The notes under the pieces: model-generated
The model's input: only the letters and a program-made list of their open reading frames with translations
Databases searched by the model: none
What the model was told of the DNA's origin: nothing
Position numbers and translations under genes: made by a program
Shown here: positions 1 through 5,299 of the stretch, in pieces
How positions within the stretch are numbered: position 1 is the first letter of the stretch
Layout of the letters: every line of letters begins with the position of its first letter
NCBI GenBank assembly: GCA_023426225.1
Contig: JAFABD010000092.1
Coordinates: 1 to 8,147, forward strand
Direction: 5' to 3'
Length of the DNA: 8,147 bases
From: Pseudomonadota bacterium
GTDB taxonomy: Bacteria; Pseudomonadota; Alphaproteobacteria; Sphingomonadales; Sphingomonadaceae

Positions 1-638
1 GCGCGTACCGGCGCGGGCAGCGTCGCATGCGCCAGCCTGGCGCTCGCCGCCTCGATCCGCGCCGCCGCGGCCTCGATCAGCGCCTCGCCGTCGCGGCCGC
101 CCTCGGGCCATACCGGCGCGACGAAGAACAGCGTGTCGGCCAGCCGGTCGAACACCAGCAGCACCGTCGGGCGCACGAACATCATGTCGGGCACGCCGAC
201 CGGGTTCTCGGCCGGACGCGGCAGCGTCTCGACCAGCCCGATCGTCTCATAGCTGAAATAGCCGACCAGGCACGCCAGCGCGCGCGGCAGGCTTTCGGGC
301 ACCTCGGCGCGGCAATCGGCGACGAGCGCGCGCAGCGCCTCCAGCGCCGGCGCCTCGCACGCGACGAACGCGTCGCGGTCGTTCAGCCAGCGGCGGTTGA
401 CCGCGGCCTCGGCGCCCGTCGCGCGGAACACCAGGTCGGGTGCCAGCCCGATCAGGCTGTATCGCCCGCGCACCGATCCGCCCTCGACCGATTCGAGCAG
501 GAAGTCGCCGCGTCCCGGCTCGATCAGCTTCAGCGCGGCGGCGACCGGCGTTTCGGTGTCCGCCACCCGCCGGTGCCACAGCAAGGCCGGGCGGCCGGCG
601 GCGAGCGCCGCGCGCGCCGCCTCGATCCCCTCGACCAT
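1..638 (-). CDS. trpE: Anthranilate synthase component I (TrpE), N-terminal part; runs off the left edge
   Basis: Large subunit of anthranilate synthase, which converts chorismate to anthranilate in the cytoplasm, using ammonia from the TrpG glutaminase; first committed step of tryptophan synthesis. The frame from the ATG at 638 is open to the window edge and gives 212 residues of a family usually near 500, so the chorismate-binding domain lies outside. The visible part is the TrpE N-terminal domain: LLESVEGG at residues 47-54, followed by RGRYSLIGLAPD (57-68), then VGYFSYE near 130 and FVRPTVLLVFDRL near 165, all family hallmarks. The LLES element (47-50) belongs to the tryptophan feedback site in characterised enzymes, so feedback control is probably kept. 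The start lies 2 nt after the stop of the upstream isomerase gene, with no clear Shine-Dalgarno sequence, which suggests translational coupling. The related PabB is less likely, given LLESVEGG and the N-terminal match. Identification is confident. Confidence 0.93.
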   Translation of the reverse strand, partial: MVEGIEAARAALAAGRPALLWHRRVADTETPVAAALKLIEPGRGDFLLESVEGGSVRGRYSLIGLAPDLVFRATGAEAAVNRRWLNDRDAFVACEAPALEALRALVADCRAEVPESLPRALACLVGYFSYETIGLVETLPRPAENPVGVPDMMFVRPTVLLVFDRLADTLFFVAPVWPEGGRDGEALIEAAAARIEAASARLAHATLPAPVR

Positions 639-640
639 GC

Positions 641-2584
641 TCAGTTGCCCGCACCCGTGCGCGACAGCTCGGTCCGGAGCGCCGCGATCGCCTTTTCGTT
701 GCGCTTCACCTTCACGACGTTGCGCATCGACGCGACGAACTGGCGGGCATATTCGCCGCCCACCTGCGGGCCGATCATGCTGCGCGTGCGGCTGATCGTC
801 GCCTGGTCGCCCTGGGCGCTGTGCTGCTCGATCGCGTCGAGGAACACGACATAATAGCCCTCGCGGTTCTCGCCCTCGACCAGCTTCGCCTTCTTCGGTG
901 CCATCGTGAACGCCAACTGGATCGAACGCGCCATCTGGCGGCCCATGATGTCGGCGCGCTTGAAGTCGAACGGCTTGGGCGGCGGCGCCTTGGTGACGCC
1001 CGCCTGCGTCAGCGCCTGCTGCATCGGCACGCCCTTCTGGAGCGCCGCGACCACCTGCGACGCGACCGCGCGCGCCTTCTGGAGTTGCTTTTCGATCGCA
1101 TAGTCGCGCAGCACCTGGTCGTGGATCTGCGCCAGCGGACGCGGTGCGGCGGGCACGATCTGGTCGACCGTCACCACGGCAAAGCTGCCGTCCTGGCCGG
1201 TCGCCACCACCTGCGGCTCGTCGCCCTGCTGCTCGAAGGCAAAGGCCGAACGCAGCACCGGCGCCAGCGCGGCGTCGGGCTTCGACGCGGGATCGTCGGG
1301 GTTGATGCCCGCGGCGGTCAGCGCCGGGGTCTTCACCGCGGTCAGCTTGGCGTCGCGCAGCGCCTCGTCAAAGGTCTTGCCGTCGCCGATCGCATCCTCG
1401 ATCGACTGGCGCGCATCGGCCAGCTTCTGCGCCAGCTTGCGCTTGGCGATCGCGTCGGCCAGCTCGCCGCGCACCTGGTCGAGCGTCTTGGCCGGCACCT
1501 TCTCGATCTTCTCGACCTTCAGCACCGCCCAGCCGAGCGCGGAGCGAACCGGGCCGATCACGCCGCCCTGCGCCGCGCCGAACGCCGTCTTGGCGATGTC
1601 GGCGCTCGTCTGGCGGGCCAGCGCGTCCTGCGTCACCCCGTCGAAATTGGTCGGCTGGAGCCCCGCCGCCTTGGCGACGTCGGCGATCGCCTTGCCGCCC
1701 TTCACCTCGCCCGCGACGCGGTTCGCAGTCGCCTGGTCGAGCAGGACGATCTGGCGCAGCGTGCGCTTCTCGGTCGCGGCATAGCGGTTGCCCGCCTTGG
1801 CATAGGCGTCGGCGATCTCGGCGTCGGTCGCGGCGGCCGCGGCCTTGAACGCATCGGGATTGACCATCGCATAGCGGACGACGCGGCGCTGCGGCACCAG
1901 GTAACGGTTGCGCTGCGTCGCGTACCAGGCGGCGAGCGCCTTGTCGTCGGGCTTGGGGCCGGGGTCCATCGCCAGCGTCGGGATCAGCCCGACCATGCCC
2001 GTGCGCCGTTCGAGCTGGAGCGAGGCATAGGGGAGCAGCACGCCGTCGGGCAGGTCGCCCGACATCGTCACGCGGTTGACCAGCCAGTTCTGGTAACGCT
2101 CCTTGGTCGCGTCGGCATAGAGCTGGCTCATCGTGATCCGCTGTTCCGAAAGGAAACGCTGGAACGCCGTCTTGTCGAACTTGCCGTCGAACCCGGTAAA
2201 GGCCGGCGCGCTCGCGATGTCGCCGTCGATCAGCTTCTTGCTCACCGACATGCCCGATTCGCGCGCGAATTCGCCGACCACCGCATTGTCGATGATCTGG
2301 TTGACCGCCATTTCATAGCCGCCCTGCGCCAGGAACTGTTCCATGGTCACGTTCTGGCCCGATCGCTGGGCTTCGCGCAGGAAACGCTGGACGCGGTCGC
2401 GCACCTCCAGGTCGGTGATGCGCGTGTTGCCCACCGTGGCGATCACGTTGCCGCCGGGGCCGCTGTTGCCGCGCACGCCGGTGATATCGCTGGCCGCGAA
2501 CGCGATCGCGATCAGCGCCAGAAAGGCGAACACCAGGGCCAGTCCCCAGCGTGACTTGGTGAAGCTCCGGAAAAAATTCAGCAT
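641..2584 (-). CDS. Membrane-anchored peptidylprolyl isomerase / periplasmic folding factor of the SurA–PpiD type
   Basis: A 647-residue protein with PpiD architecture: a short cytoplasmic N-terminus (FFRSFTKSR), one membrane segment at about 14-31, and a large periplasmic part. Residues about 46-170 form a SurA_N-like chaperone region (VIATVGNTRITDLEVRDRV, then MEQFLAQGGYEMAVNQIIDN). A parvulin-type rotamase domain follows at about 270-362: RTLRQIVLLD, then the FGAAQGGVIGPVRSALGW segment, matching the parvulin 'GxxxGPVxSxxGW' end. A helical C-terminal region follows. The family assists folding of proteins leaving the Sec translocon; E. coli PpiD is mainly a chaperone with little isomerase activity, and catalysis here cannot be judged by eye. 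The length matches PpiD (about 620-650). The ATG at 2584 gives a proper signal-anchor start, and a promoter-like sequence lies just upstream. The stop is 2 nt before trpE, so they are probably cotranscribed. Some annotations would call it SurA or ppiD; I leave the symbol open. Confidence 0.9.
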   Translation of the reverse strand: MLNFFRSFTKSRWGLALVFAFLALIAIAFAASDITGVRGNSGPGGNVIATVGNTRITDLEVRDRVQRFLREAQRSGQNVTMEQFLAQGGYEMAVNQIIDNAVVGEFARESGMSVSKKLIDGDIASAPAFTGFDGKFDKTAFQRFLSEQRITMSQLYADATKERYQNWLVNRVTMSGDLPDGVLLPYASLQLERRTGMVGLIPTLAMDPGPKPDDKALAAWYATQRNRYLVPQRRVVRYAMVNPDAFKAAAAATDAEIADAYAKAGNRYAATEKRTLRQIVLLDQATANRVAGEVKGGKAIADVAKAAGLQPTNFDGVTQDALARQTSADIAKTAFGAAQGGVIGPVRSALGWAVLKVEKIEKVPAKTLDQVRGELADAIAKRKLAQKLADARQSIEDAIGDGKTFDEALRDAKLTAVKTPALTAAGINPDDPASKPDAALAPVLRSAFAFEQQGDEPQVVATGQDGSFAVVTVDQIVPAAPRPLAQIHDQVLRDYAIEKQLQKARAVASQVVAALQKGVPMQQALTQAGVTKAPPPKPFDFKRADIMGRQMARSIQLAFTMAPKKAKLVEGENREGYYVVFLDAIEQHSAQGDQATISRTRSMIGPQVGGEYARQFVASMRNVVKVKRNEKAIAALRTELSRTGAGN

Positions 2585-2616
2585 GAAGCGCCGTTCGTTC
2601 GAGGAAATTGCCCCGT

Positions 2617-2645
2617 GCTTTAGGGCCGGGACGCGCCCCCTTCAA
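2617..2645 (-). promoter_or_regulatory. Candidate housekeeping promoter for the isomerase–trpE operon
   Basis: Read on the minus strand this is TTGAAGG (2645-2639), a 14-nt spacer, then CCTAAAGC (2624-2617). It resembles the Caulobacter vegetative sigma consensus TTGACGS-N10-14-GCTANAWC, with 6 of 7 and 6 of 8 positions agreeing. Transcription would begin near 2610, giving a leader of about 26 nt before the ATG at 2584. The match is seen directly; its use as a promoter is inference. Confidence 0.45.
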
Positions 2646-2666
2646 GCCGATGCGCGGCCGCAATGC

Positions 2667-2694
2667 TTGTGCGCCGCGTCAGGCTTGCTATCGC
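2667..2694 (+). promoter_or_regulatory. Candidate promoter for tpiA
   Basis: TTGTGCG (2667-2673), a 13-nt spacer, and GCTATCGC (2687-2694) resemble the alphaproteobacterial TTGACGS-N10-14-GCTANAWC pattern. Only the TTG, the final G and the GCTA...C positions agree, so the match is weaker than for the divergent promoter. Transcription would start near 2700, about 20 nt before the tpiA start codon. With the opposite promoter at 2617-2645, this leaves the two genes back to back with about 20 bp between promoter elements. Confidence 0.3.
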
Positions 2695-2718
2695 CGGCCG
2701 CACAATCGGGAGGAACGC

Positions 2719-3468
2719 ATGCGTCGTAAATGGGTGGTCGGTAACTGGAAAATGCACGGGCTCAAGGCCCAGCTCGGCGAGGTTTCGGCGATCGCCGGCG
2801 CCGCGGCGGCGCATCCCGGCGTCGATGTCGCGCTGTGCGTGCCCTTCACGCTGATCGAGGCGGCGGCGACGGCCGCGGGGGCGATGCCGGTGGGGGCGCA
2901 GGACGTCCACGCCGCGGCCAGCGGCGCGCATACCGGCTGCATCGCCGCGCCGATGCTCGTCGAGGCGGGGGCGCGGCTGACGATCGTCGGCCATTCCGAA
3001 CGCCGCGCCGACCAGGGCGAAACCGATGCGATGGTGAAGGCCAAGGCCCAGGCCGCGCACGCCGCCGGGCTCGCGGTGATCCTCTGCATCGGCGAAACGC
3101 TCGAACAGCGCGACGCCGGACGTGCCGAGGCGATCGTCACCGCCCAGGTCGCGGCGGGGCTGCCCGACGACGCCGACGGCGCTTGGCTCGCGCTCGCCTA
3201 TGAACCCGTCTGGGCGATCGGCACCGGCCGCACGCCCACCGCGGCCGACGTCGCGGCGATGCACGGCGCGATCCGGGCACAGTTGCGCGCGCTGGTCGGC
3301 GATCGCGCCGATGCGATCCGCATCCTCTATGGCGGGTCGGTCAACGGCGCCAACGCGGCCGAACTGCTCGCCTGCGCCGATGTCGACGGCGGGCTCGTCG
3401 GCGGCGCCAGCCTCACTGCGGAAAAATTCGTGCCGATCATCGCGGCTGCGGCGGCGATCGCCGGCTGA
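2719..3468 (+). CDS. tpiA: Triosephosphate isomerase
   Basis: Interconverts dihydroxyacetone phosphate and glyceraldehyde 3-phosphate in glycolysis and gluconeogenesis; cytoplasmic homodimer. The 249-residue TIM barrel is of normal family length and complete. Visible hallmarks: VGNWKMH at 7-13 with substrate-binding N9 and K11; IVGHSERR at 89-96 with the electrophile H92; the catalytic base E162 in AYEPVWAIGTG (160-170), which also begins the flexible loop 6; the phosphate-binding ILYGGSV (202-208); and GGLVGGASL (224-232). I choose the ATG at 2719 because GGGAGGAA (2708-2715) sits just upstream as a strong Shine-Dalgarno sequence and because the protein then begins MRRKWVVGNWK, as the family does; an upstream in-frame start at 2608 would add residues absent from the family. 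It is transcribed divergently from the isomerase–trpE operon and ends facing the aminopeptidase gene. The downstream gene often seen after tpiA in relatives (secG) is not present here. Confidence 0.97.
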   Translation: MRRKWVVGNWKMHGLKAQLGEVSAIAGAAAAHPGVDVALCVPFTLIEAAATAAGAMPVGAQDVHAAASGAHTGCIAAPMLVEAGARLTIVGHSERRADQGETDAMVKAKAQAAHAAGLAVILCIGETLEQRDAGRAEAIVTAQVAAGLPDDADGAWLALAYEPVWAIGTGRTPTAADVAAMHGAIRAQLRALVGDRADAIRILYGGSVNGANAAELLACADVDGGLVGGASLTAEKFVPIIAAAAAIAG

Positions 3469-3474
3469 CCGGTG

Positions 3475-3506
3475 CCCCGCCGGACGCGTTTGCGCGGCCG
3501 GCGGGG
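3475..3506. terminator. Strong hairpin between convergent genes, likely bidirectional terminator
   Basis: CCCCGCCGG (3475-3483) pairs perfectly with CCGGCGGGG (3498-3506). Inside, CGCG (3485-3488) pairs with CGCG (3493-3496) across one A·G mismatch, leaving a TTTG tetraloop. It begins 7 nt after the tpiA stop and ends 13 nt before the aminopeptidase stop codon on the other strand. There is no T-tract on either side, so it is not a classic intrinsic terminator, but position and stem strength suit termination or 3'-end protection for both transcripts. Confidence 0.6.
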
Positions 3507-3519
3507 GCAGGGGCGCGGC

Positions 3520-4914
3520 TCAGCGCGCGTAACGGTCCTTCAGCACCTTCCAGGCGGCGCGCAGGCTCACCGCCTCGCCGCCCTTGGGACGGCCCGGCTT
3601 GGCCGATCCGTTCCAGCAATAGATGTCGAAATGCGCCCATTGCGCCTTTTCGGGAACGAAGGTCTTGAGGAACAGCGCCGCGGTCAGCGCGCCGCCGAAC
3701 GGCCCCTCGGCCGCATTGACCATGTCGGCCACGTCCGACTTGAGCATGTCGCGATACGGCTCCCACAGCGGCAGCCGCCACAACGGGTCGCCCTCGGTCT
3801 CGGCGGCGCCGATCAGCTCGGCGGCCAGCGTGTCGTCGTTGGCGAACATCGCCTGCAACTCGGGGCCCAGCGCCACGCGCGCCGCGCCGGTCAGCGTCGC
3901 GAAATCGAACACCAGCTCGGGTTCCTTCTCGCCCGCGCGCGTCAGCGCGTCGCCCAGCACCAGCCGGCCCTCGGCGTCGGTGTTGCTGTTCTCGACGGTC
4001 ACGCCCTTGCGCGAACGCATCACGTCGCCGGGACGCGTCGCCTCGCCCGAAATCGCGTTCTCGACGGCGGGGACCAGCATGTGCAGCCGCACCGGCAGCC
4101 GCGCCTGCATCACCAGTTCGGCCAGCGCCAGCGCGTGCGCCGCGCCGCCCATGTCCTTCTTCATCAGCCGCATGCCGCTCGCGGGCTTGATGTCCAGCCC
4201 GCCGCTGTCGAAGCATACGCCCTTGCCGACGATCGCGACGCGCGGATGGTCGGGGTTGCCCCATTCGATCTCGATCAGCCGCGGCTCGCGCCCCTGGCCC
4301 GCGGCCTTGCCGACGGCCCAGATCATGCCATAGCCGTCCTCGATCTCGCGGCCCTTGGTGACGGTCACGCTCGCGCCATGGGTCTTGCCCAGTTCGACGG
4401 CGATGGCCTCGATCTCGGCCGGTCCCATGTCGTTGGCGCCGGTGTTGATGCGGTCGCGCACCTTGGCGGTCGCGGCGGCAAGGCGCACCGCCTCTTCCAT
4501 CCGCGCCGGATCGCCGGTCAGCAGCACGCGCGGCCCCTGCGCGCGCGGATCGTTGCGGCGATAACGGTCGAACCGGTACTGCGCGACCAGCCAGCCGAAG
4601 ATCGCCTTGCCGGGCTCGATCCCGGCAACACGGTACGTCCCCTCGGGCAAGGTCTCGGCCAGCCGGGCGAGGCACCAGGGCGAAAGCCGGTCGACATCGG
4701 CCACCACGCTCACCACCGACCAGTCGTCGGGCTGGTCGCCGGGCAGGATCGCCGAGGCATAGCCGGTGGGGGCCAGCTTCTGCGCCTGCGCGGCGGCGCG
4801 GTGGCGCGGCGGCTGGGCGGTCAGCCAGGCGTCAAAGCCCTTGGCATCGACAAGGTGAATGGTCCGCGCGGACTGGCCGCGGTCGGGCTGAACGAGCGTG
4901 CTGGGATCAAACAT
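3520..4914 (-). CDS. M17-family leucyl aminopeptidase (cytosol aminopeptidase family)
   Basis: A 464-residue two-metal aminopeptidase that removes N-terminal residues from peptides in the cytoplasm; characterised members are hexamers. The poorly conserved N-terminal domain occupies about 1-150 and the catalytic domain about 155-464. All M17 active-site residues can be placed: K231 and D236 in VGKGVCFDSGG (229-239), K243 in DIKP, D254 in MKKDMGG (251-257), and D313, E315 and R317 in NTDAEGRL (311-318). Their spacing equals that of E. coli PepA (K270, D275, K282, D293, D352, E354, R356), a constant offset of 39. Cysteine 235 replaces the threonine common in PepA-type enzymes, next to a metal ligand. 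The protein is a little shorter than PepA (about 500) and belongs to the 'leucyl aminopeptidase family' group common in alphaproteobacteria, so I give no pepA symbol. No Shine-Dalgarno sequence is seen before the ATG at 4914. It stands alone, convergent with tpiA and divergent from the PQQ dehydrogenase. Confidence 0.94.
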   Translation of the reverse strand: MFDPSTLVQPDRGQSARTIHLVDAKGFDAWLTAQPPRHRAAAQAQKLAPTGYASAILPGDQPDDWSVVSVVADVDRLSPWCLARLAETLPEGTYRVAGIEPGKAIFGWLVAQYRFDRYRRNDPRAQGPRVLLTGDPARMEEAVRLAAATAKVRDRINTGANDMGPAEIEAIAVELGKTHGASVTVTKGREIEDGYGMIWAVGKAAGQGREPRLIEIEWGNPDHPRVAIVGKGVCFDSGGLDIKPASGMRLMKKDMGGAAHALALAELVMQARLPVRLHMLVPAVENAISGEATRPGDVMRSRKGVTVENSNTDAEGRLVLGDALTRAGEKEPELVFDFATLTGAARVALGPELQAMFANDDTLAAELIGAAETEGDPLWRLPLWEPYRDMLKSDVADMVNAAEGPFGGALTAALFLKTFVPEKAQWAHFDIYCWNGSAKPGRPKGGEAVSLRAAWKVLKDRYAR

Positions 4915-4919
4915 GCCGC

Positions 4920-4954
4920 TGATCTAGGTCGTCGGGCCGCCCCCGCCTAGATCA
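4920..4954. repeat. 9-bp inverted repeat abutting the aminopeptidase start codon
   Basis: TGATCTAGG (4920-4928) and CCTAGATCA (4946-4954) are perfect inverse complements separated by 17 nt. The inner arm ends only 5 nt upstream of the aminopeptidase ATG (4914, minus strand). On the minus strand that arm reads CCTAGATC, agreeing with 7 of 8 positions of the alphaproteobacterial -10 consensus GCTANAWC, though no -35 lies at proper distance: TTGATCT is 20 nt away. It could be an operator, a start-proximal hairpin, or part of a promoter for a leaderless mRNA. Confidence 0.5.
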
Positions 4955-5103
4955 ATTTCGGTCGCGGCTGTCCCGCACGGCGCCGACGATCGCATCGAAA
5001 AACGCGTCGTTTCGCGGTGTTGCGGCGCTCGGCGGGCGGTCGAAACTTTTCGGCGCCGACGCGCCGGCGCGCACCGGCTGCCTCACCGCGTTGCCCCAGA
5101 CGT

Positions 5104-5142
5104 GCGGCAAACGTGCAGCAAATGCGCGGCAAATTTGCCGCG
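5104..5142. promoter_or_regulatory. Three 11-nt-spaced GCrGCAAA repeats ending in an 18-bp palindrome: candidate operator cluster
   Basis: GCGGCAAAcgt (5104-5114), GCAGCAAAtgc (5115-5125) and GCGGCAAAttt (5126-5136) are tandem copies with an exact 11-nt period, close to one helical turn. The third copy is the left half of a perfect palindrome, CGCGGCAAATTTGCCGCG (5125-5142). Helically phased direct repeats plus a symmetric site are typical of cooperative binding by a dimeric regulator. The site lies 158 bp before the dehydrogenase ATG and 190 bp from the aminopeptidase start. No regulator gene adjoins it, so the binding protein is unknown. The arrangement is seen directly; an operator role is inferred. 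Confidence 0.45.
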
Positions 5143-5199
5143 ATCGCGGGAACCGTCGCGGTGCGCGGCTGGTTGGCGCGGCACCGGCAGCATGAAGGA

Positions 5200-5229
5200 C
5201 GAAGGCGAGGTGGCGGCGCCACCCCTTCG
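5200..5229 (+). promoter_or_regulatory. Leader hairpin upstream of the PQQ dehydrogenase gene
   Basis: CGAAGG (5200-5205) pairs with CCTTCG (5224-5229), and after a 3-nt bulge (5206-5208) GGTGGC (5209-5214) pairs with GCCACC (5218-5223), closing on a GGC loop. That is 12 base pairs in a 30-nt element. If transcription starts upstream, it would sit in the mRNA leader 70 nt before the start codon. It matches no riboswitch that I recognise, and no T-tract follows to suggest a terminator. Confidence 0.4.
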
Positions 5230-5260
5230 ACTCGTCCGCATGTCTGGCCGCCCCCTTGTC

Positions 5261-5279
5261 GGCGCGTGTTGCACGCGCC
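5261..5279 (+). promoter_or_regulatory. Compact 8-bp hairpin just before the dehydrogenase ribosome binding site
   Basis: GGCGCGTG (5261-5268) pairs perfectly with CACGCGCC (5272-5279) around a TTG loop. It ends 9 nt before the GGAG ribosome binding site (5289-5292). A GC-rich stem this close to the initiation region could stabilise the mRNA or affect ribosome loading. The DNA could equally be a dyad-symmetric protein site. The pairing is certain; the role is inferred. Confidence 0.4.
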
Positions 5280-5299
5280 CGCCAGTGCGGAGAGTGCCT

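Larger units (their letters stand above)
4915..5299. promoter_or_regulatory. Divergent intergenic region between the aminopeptidase and PQQ dehydrogenase genes
   Basis: A 385-bp stretch without a supportable gene. From left to right it holds a 9-bp dyad beside the aminopeptidase start (4920-4954), AT-richer patches with AAAAA and CTTTT runs near 5000 and 5055, three 11-nt-periodic direct repeats leading into an 18-bp palindrome (5104-5142), a weaker inverted repeat CGGTGC/GCACCG (5159-5164 and 5181-5186), and two strong hairpins (5200-5229 and 5261-5279). Possible starts in the dehydrogenase frame at GTG 5102 and ATG 5192 lack ribosome binding sites and would add residues unlike the family. 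I could not identify a convincing promoter for the dehydrogenase. No small ORF here has both a ribosome binding site and a recognisable product. Confidence 0.6.

Noticed and set aside
440..2554. A 704-codon open frame on the plus strand opposite the isomerase gene.
   Set aside because: Low-complexity Arg/Leu/His/Asp-rich translation with no domain. It is a shadow of the strongly codon-biased isomerase gene, which has a signal anchor and parvulin features.
2608..2718. An upstream in-frame extension of tpiA.
   Set aside because: It would run through the candidate promoter and the strong Shine-Dalgarno sequence at 2708-2715, and triosephosphate isomerases begin just before the NWK motif.
3472..4950. 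A 492-codon open frame on the plus strand opposite the aminopeptidase gene.
   Set aside because: Antisense shadow of an M17 gene with a complete set of catalytic residues; its own translation resembles no family.
4978..5061. An exact 11-nt direct repeat, CGGCGCCGACG, at 4978-4988 and 5051-5061.
   Set aside because: Short, self-complementary GC-rich words of this kind are expected by chance at this base composition, and no further copies or regular spacing support a function.
5102..5299. Longer forms of the PQQ dehydrogenase starting at GTG 5102 or ATG 5192.
   Set aside because: Neither has a ribosome binding site. The added residues are Arg/Cys-rich and unlike the family N-terminus, and ATG 5300 with GGAGAG upstream gives the usual family length.
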